Shown: piece by piece, positions 25,891 through 35,330 of the stretch
Layout of the letters: each line of letters begins with the position of its first letter
How positions within the stretch are numbered: the stretch's first letter is position 1
Assembly: GCA_903901015.1 (NCBI GenBank)
Contig: CAIUPH010000003.1
Coordinates: forward strand, 1-59,707
Reading direction: 5' to 3'
Length of the DNA stretch: 59,707 bases
DNA from: Candidatus Bathyarchaeota archaeon
GTDB taxonomy: Archaea; Thermoproteota; Bathyarchaeia; Bathyarchaeales; Bathycorpusculaceae
The notes under the pieces: generated by a model
Database searches by the model: none
What the model was told of the DNA's origin: nothing
The model's input: only the letters and a program-made list of their open reading frames with translations
Made by a program: the position numbers and the translations under genes

Positions 25891-26330
25891 AGAGTCAACT
25901 CCGCATACGTATCCAGAACTGGAGGCTTATTTTACTTCCGCTGCGAGAGCTGAAACATGGGATTCAGAACCAAAAATAGAAGAATTAAAAAAATGCACTC
26001 GAGAAGATGGTGAATCGTTTATTCGTATCTTGTCAGGAAAAGGGGTTTTCTGGCTTCTTTGCGCCTGACTTCCAGAGGCACGTCTTTGAGGGATAACTGC
26101 ACCAGTGTTTCTTCAATTTTTGCGGAGCACTTTTTCAGCAAGCAGGATGCGTCATTCGGGTAATCCATACATTCACACCTACGCTATGACATGCGTCCAT
26201 TCGATAAAAGACCTTGTGACTGACGCCACACAACAACAAACAAAAAAAACATGCATGAAACCTATTTGTCAGGGCGCGTTTTGTTCTGTTTCAATCCAGT
26301 TTACACTGAATCTTTTGGTAACTTGCTTAT
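25891..26330. other. Intergenic stretch with no supported gene
   Basis: About 440 bases between the ERCC4 and EF-1A genes, both on the minus strand. A plus-strand frame to 26068 contains a protein-like tail (TYPELEAYFTSAARAETWD), but it overlaps the ERCC4 start and has no good start of its own. I do not call a gene. Confidence 0.4.
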
Positions 26331-26376
26331 CAAAAATATTTTTTAATTAAAAATAAACAAAAAATAAAATGAAGGG
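26331..26376 (-). terminator. Oligo-T terminator of the EF-1A gene
   Basis: Directly after the EF-1A stop the minus strand carries repeated T-runs (complement of AAAAAATAAAATG and TTTTTTAATTAAAAA), a strong archaeal-type termination region. Confidence 0.55.
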
Positions 26377-26378
26377 GA

Positions 26379-27683
26379 TTATGGTCCCTTTTTGGTGATT
26401 TCTTTAATTGCGCCTGCTGCGACGGTGGTGCCCATGTCTCGTATTGCGAATCTGCCGAGTTCTGGGAAGTCAACGAATGCTTCGACTGCGATTGGGTGAA
26501 GTGGTTCCATGCGTACCCATGCTGCATCGCCTGTTTTGAGGTAGCTTGGGTGCTCTTCGGATACTTGTCCTGTGCGTGGGTCGATTTTCTTTATGAGTTC
26601 AATGAATTTAACTGCGATTTGTCCTGTGTGGAAGTGGAGTACTGGGGTGTATCCTGCTGCGATTGCGGTTGGGTGGTAGATGATGATGATTTGTCCGATG
26701 AATTCTTTTGCAACTGTTGGTGGGTTGTCAACTGGACCTGCTACGTCTCCGCGGTGAACATCAGTCTTAGAGATACCTCGAACGTTCATTCCGATGTTGT
26801 CGCCTGGTTCAGCCATTGGAATTTGTGTGTGGTGCATTTCGATGGATTTAATTTCGGCAGTCTTGTTTGACGGCATAAAGATTAGGGTTTGTCCTGGTTT
26901 TAGAATACCTGTTTCGACTCTGCCCACTGGGACTGTTCCGATGCCTGTAATGCTGTAAACATCTTGAATAGGAATACGTAGTGGTTTGTTAGTGGGTTTT
27001 GCTGGAATCTCAAGAAGATCAAATGCTTCCATTAAAGTTGGACCATTGTACCATGGCATCTTGTCGCTTTTCTTGATTAAGTTGTCGCCCGTCCAGCCTG
27101 AAACAGGTACGAAGTTGACTTTCTCAACCTTGTAGCCGACCATCTTGATCATTCTTGTGATTTCGTTTTTCATTTCATCGTATCTGTCTTTACTCCAGTT
27201 AACGGAGGCGTCGTCCATCTTGTTAATGGCAACGATTAGTTGACGTATACCCAAGGTGAATGCTAAGAATGCGTGTTCACGAGTCTGACCGCCTGCGCCA
27301 ATTCCAGCTTCGAACTCGCCTTTTTTAGCTGAGCTGAAGAGAACTGCTGCGTCGGCTTGGCTTGCGCCGGTAATCATGTTTTTGATGAAGTCTCTGTGGC
27401 CAGGGGCGTCGATGACTGTCATGTTGTATTTCTTGGTTGGGAACTGCAGGAATCGAAGGTCAATTGTGACACCGCGTTCTCTTTCCTCTTTCAAGTTGTC
27501 TAAAACCCAGGCAAAGTGGAATGTCGCTTTACCCATTGCTTCAGCTTCTGCTTTGTAAGCGTCGATTGTGCGTTGGTCAATAACGCCTGCCAAGTACAGC
27601 AAGTGTCCTGTGGTTGTTGATTTTCCGTTGTCAACGTGACCCATGATGATGATGTTTAAGTGTGGTTTATCGCTTTTGCTCAT
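26379..27683 (-). CDS. tuf: Translation elongation factor 1-alpha (archaeal EF-Tu)
   Basis: 434 residues from the second ATG. Two in-frame ATGs sit six bases apart; GAGG is only one base from the first but seven from the second, so the second is preferred. GTPase motifs: GHVDNGKSTTTGHL (P-loop), DAPGHRDF (DxxG), NKMD, and SGW; domains 2 and 3 follow (GRVETGILKPGQ, VHRGDVAGP). It delivers aminoacyl-tRNA to the ribosome. A TATA box lies about 60 bases upstream and an oligo-T terminator follows, giving a single-gene unit; the usual S10 partner gene is absent. Confidence 0.98.
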   Translation of the reverse strand: MSKSDKPHLNIIIMGHVDNGKSTTTGHLLYLAGVIDQRTIDAYKAEAEAMGKATFHFAWVLDNLKEERERGVTIDLRFLQFPTKKYNMTVIDAPGHRDFIKNMITGASQADAAVLFSSAKKGEFEAGIGAGGQTREHAFLAFTLGIRQLIVAINKMDDASVNWSKDRYDEMKNEITRMIKMVGYKVEKVNFVPVSGWTGDNLIKKSDKMPWYNGPTLMEAFDLLEIPAKPTNKPLRIPIQDVYSITGIGTVPVGRVETGILKPGQTLIFMPSNKTAEIKSIEMHHTQIPMAEPGDNIGMNVRGISKTDVHRGDVAGPVDNPPTVAKEFIGQIIIIYHPTAIAAGYTPVLHFHTGQIAVKFIELIKKIDPRTGQVSEEHPSYLKTGDAAWVRMEPLHPIAVEAFVDFPELGRFAIRDMGTTVAAGAIKEITKKGP

Positions 27684-27743
27684 TTTCATTCCTCAATTAA
27701 TCTTACCTAATTTTGTGAATTCGTTAACACATCAGTCCTCCGA

Positions 27744-27753
27744 TTATTAAAAG
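27744..27753 (-). promoter_or_regulatory. TATA box of the EF-1A gene
   Basis: Minus-strand CTTTTAATAA about 60 bases before the start codon, which would give a leader of about 35 bases containing the TTGAGG ribosome-binding site. Confidence 0.5.
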
Positions 27754-27870
27754 TTTATGATGTCCGTCTCTGCTGCAGTATGGCTAAGGCAACTTCAAAA
27801 ACCCAAACGTAAAGGGCTCATTCGATTTCAAAGTTAATTTCGCTGGCAAAATAACTTAATAATTCAAGAG

Positions 27871-28554
27871 ATGCTATGGCTACTCATGTGCGACAGCGCA
27901 GATACAGTTCAGGGAATTTCGGTGGTAACGACGACGTGGAACGAAGCCGAAAACATCGAAGAATTAATCCTCAGAATCCGCCAAACCCTCAAAGGTGTTA
28001 TGCATGAAATAATAGTGGTTGACGACAGCTCCCAAGATGGAACCCTCCAAATCGCCGAAAGGTTTGCCGACGTTGCGGTTGGAAAAGAACGGGAAGGACA
28101 AACTAAGGGGCTTCTTTATGGTGCGAAACTTGCAAAGTTTCCAGTCGTAGTAACGGTAGATTCAGATTTGGAAAACCCACCTGAACTCATACCCACACTC
28201 GCGGCGAAGCTGGATATTTACGATTTGGTGGTGGCGTCGCGGAATGTTGTTCCAAGGTTTTCTGAGCGGTGGGCGGCTAAAACCTTGGGCAGAATCTGCG
28301 GCGTTTCAGATTTCTACTCGAATTTTAGAGCTTACAAAAAAGAAACGTTTACCAGCGATTTGAAAAGAGGCGAAACTTTCGGCGGAGAACTGCTCGTCGC
28401 AGCAAAGAAGAAGGGTTTCAGGATTGGCGAAGTAAAGTATGAAGCGCCGCCAAGACGCAGCAAACCCCGCATCGGCGGGTCGATTAAGGCTAACTTGAGG
28501 ATAACGGCTGCGACGTGGAAATGCTTTTTTGCCTACTTATTTTCGCTCGATTAA
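27871..28554 (+). CDS. Glycosyltransferase family 2 (dolichol-phosphate mannosyltransferase-like)
   Basis: 227 residues. GT-A fold motifs: ISVVTTTWNEAENIEELI at the N-terminus, IIVVDDSSQDGT for nucleotide-sugar binding, VTVDSDLENPPE as the DxD motif, and a later GGELLVAAKKKGFRIGEVKYE. These soluble or membrane-associated enzymes transfer a sugar from GDP- or UDP-sugar to dolichol phosphate for glycan assembly. No membrane tail is present. ATG at 27871 or 27886 may be the start; an upstream TTAATAAT fits a leaderless transcript. It is convergent with the RNase H-glyoxalase gene, overlapping by 18 bases. Confidence 0.88.
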   Translation: MLWLLMCDSADTVQGISVVTTTWNEAENIEELILRIRQTLKGVMHEIIVVDDSSQDGTLQIAERFADVAVGKEREGQTKGLLYGAKLAKFPVVVTVDSDLENPPELIPTLAAKLDIYDLVVASRNVVPRFSERWAAKTLGRICGVSDFYSNFRAYKKETFTSDLKRGETFGGELLVAAKKKGFRIGEVKYEAPPRRSKPRIGGSIKANLRITAATWKCFFAYLFSLD

Positions 28555-29394
28555 CTCGATTTGGGTTCCATCTGGGTCCTCGATGAAGGCTATGGTTGTT
28601 TTTTCGTTGAACTTGAAGGGTTCATCGGTTACGGTTACGTTTTCTTTACGCATGGCAAATAGGGTTTTGTCCATGTCAGCTACTTCAAAGCCAAGATGGT
28701 CGAACAATCGCTCTTCATAATCAGGTTGGATAAACCGTTTTTGGTTTCGGTAGAGCGTTAATTCGAGTATGCAGCCGTTGCCCGACGGGTCTTGCATGAA
28801 CACGATTTCAGCGTTAGTCTTTTTGATTTCACTGCGGCTCTGAAGCCTCATGCCGAAGAATCGGGAGTAAAAATCAATTGCCCTATCCATGTTGCTCGTG
28901 CGAATGCTCGTGTGAACAAACATTGTTTTGCCCTCTGGTGACTTTGTAACAGGCGCAGATGCACTATTATTCTTTAGCCTGGCTTGTTTATCGAGTGTTT
29001 CGTTGACCAATTCATCTGCCCGCTGGATTTGCGGGTGGCTTCTACGCACGTTGTAGAAGTCGATTTTTTTGAAACAGCCTTTGATTTCTCGAACTTTGCG
29101 CCAGTACTGGTGGAGCACATCATCTTTTACAGCGTATTCGCCGTTGAGTTGTTTAGTTACCAGTTCGCTGTCTAGATAACATGCCACTTCAACCGCGCCC
29201 GCTTCAACTGCATAGTTTAAAGCGAGAAGTAGGGCTTCGTATTCGGCTTGGTTGTTGGTGTGAACCCCTATATACACGGTGCTTGTTTTGACGGTTTCGC
29301 CTTGCTCGTTTAACGCTACGAAGGCTACTGCTGCTGGTCCAGGGTTGCCTCTTGCTCCGCCGTCTGAGTAAATCATCAGTCGCTGCTGGCTCAT
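28537..29394 (-). CDS. RNase HI domain fused to a glyoxalase/VOC domain
   Basis: 285 residues in one uninterrupted frame. Residues 1-140 are RNase HI: YSDGGARGNPG (first Asp), NNQAEYEAL (Glu), YLDSELV (Asp) and HPQIQRADELVN (last Asp), so all four catalytic acids are present. After a linker (NNSASAPVTKSPEGKT), residues 156-285 are a vicinal-oxygen-chelate domain: FVHTSIRTSN, ILELTLY, FDHLGFEV and IELIERK supply the His/Glu/His/Glu ligands of glyoxalase I. Such a combination is not one I know. The second part begins with Met, where a separate glyoxalase gene would start, so it could be a recent gene fusion. Confidence 0.85.
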   Translation of the reverse strand: MSQQRLMIYSDGGARGNPGPAAVAFVALNEQGETVKTSTVYIGVHTNNQAEYEALLLALNYAVEAGAVEVACYLDSELVTKQLNGEYAVKDDVLHQYWRKVREIKGCFKKIDFYNVRRSHPQIQRADELVNETLDKQARLKNNSASAPVTKSPEGKTMFVHTSIRTSNMDRAIDFYSRFFGMRLQSRSEIKKTNAEIVFMQDPSGNGCILELTLYRNQKRFIQPDYEERLFDHLGFEVADMDKTLFAMRKENVTVTDEPFKFNEKTTIAFIEDPDGTQIELIERK

Positions 29395-29781
29395 GGGTTT
29401 TCACTTCTAGCCATTTTAGCTGTGACTGATTATTTAAACTCAAGTGCAAAGGAGCCATTCTCAAAGCTGCTTGTGGCTGCTTGCACAACCATAACGGAGC
29501 CCAAACCGACCCTGAACCCAAAACACAATTTGTAACCCAGCCCGCTGGTAGTTGAAGTGTAATAGGGCAATTCCTCTACAGCTACTAAAGAGAAATTATG
29601 CAACCGCCGTTTTGGTTGTTATTGCTGTTGTACTGTCACATGTGTTTAAGTGTTAAGAAAACGACTTATCAATTAAAAAAAATGCACGGGTAATGCGACT
29701 AGTAGTATACGTGGAACTGCAAAAATTAATTCTCAAAAGTTTAGCCGTGTTCTCTCGAGAAATACGGGGGAATGGAGCGGC
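29395..29781. other. Intergenic stretch between the fusion gene and a decayed regulator
   Basis: About 387 bases. It must hold the promoter of the RNase HI fusion gene (ATTTAAACTC near 29433 on the plus strand) and that of the regulator remnant. No coding frame is convincing; a 31-codon frame starting at 29597 begins with a Leu-rich stretch, but nothing else supports it. Confidence 0.4.
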
Positions 29782-30035
29782 ATGAAGAGTTCAAGAAGGG
29801 GCAAACTCGACATCATAGCTGAAATTCTGCTCTTCTGCGATCAACAAAAAACCAAGACCAGCATAATGTACAACACAAACCTGAATTATTCCCAGCTACA
29901 AAGCCACATGCTCACGTTGATTCTCAGGGGATGCTTACAAAGACCCAGAACAAGTACAACACCACCGAGAAAGGCTACCGGTTCATAGAATTGTTCACTC
30001 AGCTAAACGATTTAATGGATGACTTTAATCCTTAG
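29782..30035 (+). pseudogene. Frameshifted winged-helix transcription regulator
   Basis: The first frame reads RGKLDIIAEILLFCDQQK then TSIMYNTNLNYSQLQSHML, the usual start of a small archaeal winged-helix family (related to ArnR and Sso7c4-neighbour regulators). Near 29930 the frame shifts and the expected wing continues as TKTQNKYNTTEKGYRFIEL followed by FTQLNDLMDDFNP to TAG at 30035. A single-base indel explains the break. Intact members are 80-95 residues, matching the total here. Confidence 0.7.
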
Positions 30036-30177
30036 ACGGCTTTTCGGGTTTCCCAAACATCCTTCAATAGAGCAACAAAATCGTCTTCATCCTCAGCTAA
30101 ACGCTTCTTGATTTGCCTTCAAACCGCGGGGCAATCCACTTCACCGACGATACCCTGGATAATACAAGCAACGTCCT

Positions 30178-30450
30178 CACCTCACAGGCAACACGGATAA
30201 AGGAAAAGCCACCAACATTTTGAAAAATCTCTACTGCCAAATGTTCGGTCAAATTCAGACTTTCGGTATGGGGGATGACCCCAACGATTTGCCCATGCTA
30301 AAGCGGGTTGATAAACCGTTTTTCATTAACAAGAAGGCCGATGGAAACTCGAGGTTTAACGCTTGGACGGCATACTGCAATCCATCAGGGCAAAACCAAG
30401 CCTCATATACGCTACGCAAATTATTTAGAACAAAATATTTTGGCTGCTAA
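30178..30450 (+). pseudogene. C-terminal remnant of a HAD phosphatase (mannosyl-3-phosphoglycerate phosphatase-like)
   Basis: The remnant reads HLTGNTDKGKATNILKNLY, then TFGMGDDPNDLPMLKRVDKP, which are the Lys-containing and final Asp-containing motifs of Cof-type HAD sugar phosphatases. The N-terminal nucleophile part is missing; upstream sequence is degenerate. It has no start codon matching a full domain. The family removes phosphate in synthesis of the solute mannosylglycerate. With the broken regulator next to it, this marks a small graveyard. Confidence 0.65.
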
Positions 30451-30452
30451 GT

Positions 30453-30851
30453 TTACTTTGTGGATTCTTCGCGGTTTTTAAGTTTCTCTTCCAGCAAAAC
30501 CAGCAGTTCCTGAGGTTTCACGGGTTTAACCAAGTAGGCATCGGCGCCTTCATCGAGGGCTTTAACTCCCGTTTCCAGTGATGGAAACCCCGTAATCATG
30601 ATTTTTATGGTGTGCTGGAGAGGTTTCTTGAGTTTTGCAAGCAAGTCTGTACCGTCCATGTCTGGAAGCCTAATGTCTACGAGTGCGAGGTCGTAGTGGC
30701 GGTTTTCGGTCTTTTCAATGGCTTCTTTGCCTGTTTCGGCGGTTTCTATTTCGTAGCCGCTTTTTTGGAGGATACGCGTGAACGTTCGAAGTATAGATTT
30801 ATCGTCATCTACAACGAGTATTGTTTTTTTGTGTTCTGCCACTTCTAACAT
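30453..30851 (-). CDS. Response regulator receiver domain protein (CheY-like)
   Basis: 132 residues, a lone receiver domain. ILVVDDDKSI has the acidic pair, LALVDIRLPDMDG has the phospho-acceptor Asp, MITGF has the conserved Thr and YLVKPVKP the Lys. No output domain, so it acts by protein interaction with a partner that is not encoded here; no histidine kinase is near. It ends two bases from the decayed phosphatase on the other strand. In archaea such proteins can link to chemotaxis, phosphorelay or polar pathways, which the sequence does not settle. Confidence 0.9.
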   Translation of the reverse strand: MLEVAEHKKTILVVDDDKSILRTFTRILQKSGYEIETAETGKEAIEKTENRHYDLALVDIRLPDMDGTDLLAKLKKPLQHTIKIMITGFPSLETGVKALDEGADAYLVKPVKPQELLVLLEEKLKNREESTK

Positions 30852-31115
30852 TCCCTTTTTTATTCATACTAACGGCTTTTTTAAACCTTCAGAGGTTATT
30901 ATAAGCCATTAAATTTTTCCTGAACCAAGCCAAACTGGTTGGTTTAGCTTAAACAAAGATTTCTAACCCTTGATTTTGGGCTAATTCTATCAATGATTTC
31001 GAGATTAATAAACGCTATCCCGTTTGCCTGACCGCACATCGGGGCATCGTCGACAATAAAGTTATAACTGAGAAAAACCAACTTAAACTTAGAGAATGGT
31101 TTGGTTTTGAGGACA

Positions 31116-32579
31116 ATGGTTTCTGCACCCTTTTCGTACACGATAGATACTGAAATTCCATCAGTCTACTTTGAGAAGCTATTTGACTTCATCTACACGC
31201 AGTACCTTATTCCGCAAAAACAGCGGTTTACAAACTTATCCAGAGAAACAACCCCTACGAGCAACAAAATCGCTTATACCGTCATCGATGGGCAGGGAAG
31301 ACAAATAATCAAGGTTGAAGTAACAGGCATCGACACCTTAAACGCCGTCATATCGCCAATTGAAAGTGACGTGCCAGACGCAACAGTCAATGAGGCAAGA
31401 CAAGATGTCTTAATCGCCACGGAATTATTCCAGGAGAAAGCCCGCAAGGTAACCTGGTACTTTGCGTGGAGAGAAGGTGAAAAAATCGTGCCTGAAAAAG
31501 TTAAGTTGCACGAAAAAAGTTTCACTCGCCTCTTCTTGGAAACCCAAGTCCTGCTAAGCTTTGTGTTCATCGCGCTTGGGCTGGGACTGTTTGTGGTCTT
31601 TTTAACTTTCTACCCAACTTACTTCTGGACTGTCCCAATAATCCTGATAGCCTCACAATTTGTATTCGTTTTCTATTCAAACAAGATAATTGCCAGGTCG
31701 GGCGACTGGACAATCACCCAAGACAACCCCACAATAACCTTCTTAGAATACCAGCCACCCATAGGCTCGTTGGGCACAATTGACGATTACAAACAGATTT
31801 CGCCCGAGCAGTTGGTAGCACTAAAAAAAGAAGTCTACGAGGAAATAATAGCTAAACACGGCACAATCGACTGCCAAGAAGCAGAAAAAATCTTCGCCAA
31901 ATACAACGTCTCTTGCAAACTCGGCAGCTTATCGACCAAGAAAATCAACGTCTACGAACTGGTAAAGAAAGTTGCCGACCGCTTCGGATACAAGGTTCCT
32001 AAAATCGTTATTTCAAACACGATGATTCCAAACGCTGCAGCATCCGGTCCCAGCCCCAGCCGAGGCATCGTTCTCATAACAACCGGGCTGCTAGTTCAAC
32101 TCGAAGAGCCAGAAGTAGTAAGCGTTTTGGGACACGAATTCGGGCACCTCAAAGGCAGAGACCCACTCATCCTATTTGGACTGCTGAGTGCAGAATTCCT
32201 GTTCAGGTTCTACGTACTGCTCGCATTGTTCCCGCTCATATTCACGTCTCTACTATTCTTTGTCTACTTCTTCGCAGTCATGACTCTCATATTCTTCATA
32301 GCCAAGTTCTTTGAAGCAAGAGCAGACTTAACATCTGCCATAATGATGGGACAACCTAAAGTAATGGCGAGGTCACTTGAGAAAATCGGGTTCCACAGAC
32401 TCCTATTCGAGCGCACGCCGAGTTTCCGACTGCAAGAATGGATTGGGCTGGATTCGCATCCTCCGATTTACTTTAGAGTCGCCCGTTTGGAGAACCTTGA
32501 ATCCAATTCGATTAAGCATCCGCTTCTCCAATCGATTAAAGATGTTTTTAGGGGATTTGGTGCTTCGTTAAATAGCTAA
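31116..32579 (+). CDS. M48-family membrane metalloprotease (HtpX-like)
   Basis: About 487 residues. Zinc motif HEFGHLKGRD (HExxH) with the third ligand in FFEARADLTSA; the LGHEFGHLKGRDP block is typical of HtpX/Ste24 proteases. Hydrophobic helices lie at about residues 150-195 and 365-400. An N-terminal domain of about 150 residues has no known relative. The enzyme probably degrades misfolded membrane proteins. TTG at 31101 would add five residues; ATG at 31116, preceded by TGAGG, is chosen. Confidence 0.88.
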   Translation: MVSAPFSYTIDTEIPSVYFEKLFDFIYTQYLIPQKQRFTNLSRETTPTSNKIAYTVIDGQGRQIIKVEVTGIDTLNAVISPIESDVPDATVNEARQDVLIATELFQEKARKVTWYFAWREGEKIVPEKVKLHEKSFTRLFLETQVLLSFVFIALGLGLFVVFLTFYPTYFWTVPIILIASQFVFVFYSNKIIARSGDWTITQDNPTITFLEYQPPIGSLGTIDDYKQISPEQLVALKKEVYEEIIAKHGTIDCQEAEKIFAKYNVSCKLGSLSTKKINVYELVKKVADRFGYKVPKIVISNTMIPNAAASGPSPSRGIVLITTGLLVQLEEPEVVSVLGHEFGHLKGRDPLILFGLLSAEFLFRFYVLLALFPLIFTSLLFFVYFFAVMTLIFFIAKFFEARADLTSAIMMGQPKVMARSLEKIGFHRLLFERTPSFRLQEWIGLDSHPPIYFRVARLENLESNSIKHPLLQSIKDVFRGFGASLNS

Positions 32580-32648
32580 ACCTGCTCGCACGCTTCGAAA
32601 GCCTTATCCGCCTCTTTTAGTTTTAAGTTAACAACAATTTTTTTTGAG

Positions 32649-33602
32649 ATGCCGCCTATGAGTTACTCAGTGCAGTTAATCACACCCGAAGAAAAAGACA
32701 AGTTATACGAAGCCTACGAGTCGCGTTTACTTTACAGTAGCAAAGCCGAAATCTACGGTTGTTGCATAAAAATTTTAACCGACTCTGAAGCAACCAAGAA
32801 CAAGTGGGAAGACAACTTTTTCACTGCAAACGAAAACAACCGTTCTCACGGGCGCCTCATCGTTCTATCGGAGCCAGGTGAACCCTTCAGCGTTAAGTAC
32901 GATGCCTACACGAAAACGGCTTTTTTGATTAATGTGGATTACTACGGCTGGGTGAAGAGCATAGCGTTGGCTGTCGCAGGAGACGTTTTGGAGGATGAAC
33001 ACAGGATTTACTCGGTACACGGCGCAATGATTGACGTCAACTGCATGGGGGTCTCGATTATCGCTCCATCGGGCACAGGCAAAACAACCCATTCGTGGGG
33101 ACTGCTTCGAATTCCAACAGCGCGGTTAATCAGCGACGACTGGTACTTTGTGCGGCTCAGCAGCCGTGAACCCTTGGCGTTTGGCTCCGAAAAGAACACT
33201 TACATCCAAGCAGACATAGGCAAAATATGGAATGAGTACGAGCGTTTAGTGGATAAAGCAACCTTCGACCAGCGCGGCAGAGCTATCGTGAATGTGCGTT
33301 GGATTGTGGGTAACGGCGGCGTGATTCCGATGGCAACGCTGCAAAAGATAATTCTGTTAAAACGCGATCCAGCCGACAAGAACATCGTCACCGAATTGAC
33401 AACGACTGATGCCGTGCAGTATATGTTGACGCACAACTTCTGCAATCCGCACTTACTCGTGAAAGACGAAAGAAAACTGGCGGTAAGAACAAACTTTTTC
33501 CGAAGCCTCTTCGACCAAACTGACGTTTACCTCGTGAACACAACCGCAACCCCCCATGAAACCCAAGATGAAATACGAACCGTACTTTCAATAACAAAAT
33601 AG
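32649..33602 (+). CDS. HPr kinase/PEPCK-like P-loop protein
   Basis: 317 residues. The central motif APSGTGKTTHSWGL matches the Walker A of HPr kinase/phosphorylase and PEP carboxykinase-like proteins, and SDDWYFV follows as a Walker B-like acidic segment. N-terminal residues 1-120 are unassigned. Archaea lack the classical PTS, and no HPr gene is visible, so the substrate is not HPr by default; a small-molecule or protein kinase role is possible. It lies about 70 bases after the M48 protease and just before phosphoglycerate mutase, possibly co-transcribed with it. Confidence 0.7.
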   Translation: MPPMSYSVQLITPEEKDKLYEAYESRLLYSSKAEIYGCCIKILTDSEATKNKWEDNFFTANENNRSHGRLIVLSEPGEPFSVKYDAYTKTAFLINVDYYGWVKSIALAVAGDVLEDEHRIYSVHGAMIDVNCMGVSIIAPSGTGKTTHSWGLLRIPTARLISDDWYFVRLSSREPLAFGSEKNTYIQADIGKIWNEYERLVDKATFDQRGRAIVNVRWIVGNGGVIPMATLQKIILLKRDPADKNIVTELTTTDAVQYMLTHNFCNPHLLVKDERKLAVRTNFFRSLFDQTDVYLVNTTATPHETQDEIRTVLSITK

Positions 33603-33667
33603 GTTTTTAAAATGCAAAAAACATTAAAGTTAACCAAGTTAGAATTAACATCTACGAGGCATACACT

Positions 33668-34945
33668 TTGAAGTTAATCTACGTTGCAATAGACGGAATG
33701 GGCGATTTGCCCATTAAATCTTTAGGCGGCAAAACACCCCTTGAAGCAGCAGAAACCCCAAACATGGATGCACTTGCAAAAACGGGGAAAACTGGTTTAA
33801 TGTACTCTGTGAAGAAGGGTGTGGCGCCTGAAAGTGACGTTGCGGTTATTTCGCTTTTAGGCTATGACCCCTTCAAGTACAGTACGGGCAGAGGCGTCAT
33901 TGAAGCTGCTGGCGTTGGCTTGAACATGAAAGACGGCGATTTAGCGTTGCGGTGCAACTTCGCCACGTTGGGTGAGGGAAAAAACATTCTTGACCGCCGC
34001 GTAGCACGCAGCTTAAGCACCAAAGAAGCCACGATACTGAGCAAAGCCGTAAACCAGCAAGTTAAACTAGAATCTTATCCTGCCACTTTCGAGTTCCAAA
34101 ACACACTCGGGCACAGAGCGGTTCTACTCATTAAGAGCAAAGCTAAGCCTCTTTCAAGCAGCATAACCAACAGCGACCCCGCCTACACAATCGTCAACGG
34201 ACTCGGCGTGGCAAAAGCCGAAGTTGAAATGGTACTGCAAACCTGCGAACCTACAGACAAAACCGAAGCCGCCAAAGTCTCCGCCGCTTTAGTAAACGAG
34301 TTCATAGAAAAATCCCATGCGCTCTGGGAAAACCACCCCGTAAACGTGAAGCGCGCCAAAGAAGGCAAACTGAAAGCAAACGTGGTTTTAACCCGAGATG
34401 CAGGGCATCTGCTTCCAAAATTCTTCAACATAAACGAGCGTTACCACGTTAACTTTGCCTGTTTAGCGGACATGCATGCGGAACGCGGCATAGCCCAACT
34501 TGCAGGCATGGAGTCGTCTTTGCTTCCGCCGCCTTCAGGAAACCTCCAGAAGGACTGCGAAGTCAGAGTGAAAGCGCTCCTTGAAGCCCTGCCAAAACAC
34601 GACTGCTTCTACATCCACCTCAAAGGACCCGACGAACCAGGACACGACGGCAACTGCACACTCAAAACCCAGATTATCTCAGCCATCGACAAGTACTTCT
34701 TCGGGCCCCTACTCAAGCAGATTTCCCTGAAAGACAACCTCATCTGCATAACCACCGACCACGCGACACCCTGCTCTCTAAAAGTGCACAGTGACACACC
34801 CGTTCCAGTGCTGATTTCAGGTGACCATTTGGGCAGTGGCAAAGCGGTTAAGTTCTGTGAGAGGGAATGCGCAAAAGGCAGCCTTGGCACCATCGAACGC
34901 GGATGCGAACTCATGCCCAAACTTATGGAGCTTATAAAAAAATAG
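33668..34945 (+). CDS. apgM: 2,3-bisphosphoglycerate-independent phosphoglycerate mutase (archaeal ApgM)
   Basis: 425 residues from a TTG start. Alkaline phosphatase superfamily enzyme: VAIDGMGDLP has the first metal Asp, APESDVAVISLLGYDP has the nucleophile Ser, and LKGPDEPGHDGN plus TTDHATPCSLKVHS hold the remaining metal His and Asp residues. It interconverts 3- and 2-phosphoglycerate in glycolysis and gluconeogenesis. Length and motif order match archaeal ApgM, not bacterial GpmI. It follows the P-loop protein by 65 bases. Confidence 0.95.
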   Translation: MKLIYVAIDGMGDLPIKSLGGKTPLEAAETPNMDALAKTGKTGLMYSVKKGVAPESDVAVISLLGYDPFKYSTGRGVIEAAGVGLNMKDGDLALRCNFATLGEGKNILDRRVARSLSTKEATILSKAVNQQVKLESYPATFEFQNTLGHRAVLLIKSKAKPLSSSITNSDPAYTIVNGLGVAKAEVEMVLQTCEPTDKTEAAKVSAALVNEFIEKSHALWENHPVNVKRAKEGKLKANVVLTRDAGHLLPKFFNINERYHVNFACLADMHAERGIAQLAGMESSLLPPPSGNLQKDCEVRVKALLEALPKHDCFYIHLKGPDEPGHDGNCTLKTQIISAIDKYFFGPLLKQISLKDNLICITTDHATPCSLKVHSDTPVPVLISGDHLGSGKAVKFCERECAKGSLGTIERGCELMPKLMELIKK

Positions 34946-34988
34946 GCTTCCAAACCCTTTTTAGCCAAATCGTTGAACCGAGTCAAAC

Positions 34989-35330
34989 TTGATTTCTTTT
35001 AAGGAGGGGGAAGGTCACTCAAAAACAACCCAACCCCTTCAAATAACCCGTGATTTGCATGTTGCTGCCAATGCACAGTCACGTATGTTAATAGGTAAAT
35101 TTCCAGATATTTCATTAGAACATGAATTCTCATCTAAACGGCTTGATTTTTTGGAGGCGAACATTTTTCCAGAAAAAAACAAAAAAGGCGAATTTACCAT
35201 TCAACAGAAGAAAAAGAAACGCGAAATAATCCAGGAAGGCAAAAACCAAGTTGAAGTTCCCCCCGAGGTTGGAGATGAGGACAAGAAAGCTTTAGAGCAA
35301 ACAGGCGATGACGCAACATCGGGTTGGTAA
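34989..35330 (+). CDS. Small Lys/Glu-rich protein of unknown function
   Basis: Up to 113 residues, from a TTG start at 34989, highly charged with QKKKKREIIQEGKN and a polar end. A strong ribosome-binding-like AAGGAGGGGG sits inside the beginning (35001-35010) with no usable start codon just after it, so the true start is unclear; ATG at 35085 would leave about 80 residues. No family recognised. It lies just downstream of apgM. Confidence 0.4.
   Translation: MISFKEGEGHSKTTQPLQITRDLHVAANAQSRMLIGKFPDISLEHEFSSKRLDFLEANIFPEKNKKGEFTIQQKKKKREIIQEGKNQVEVPPEVGDEDKKALEQTGDDATSGW

Noticed and set aside
25820-26068. Plus-strand frame with a protein-like tail
   Set aside because: Its first half is antisense to the ERCC4 nuclease gene start, and the tail alone has no convincing start codon or family.
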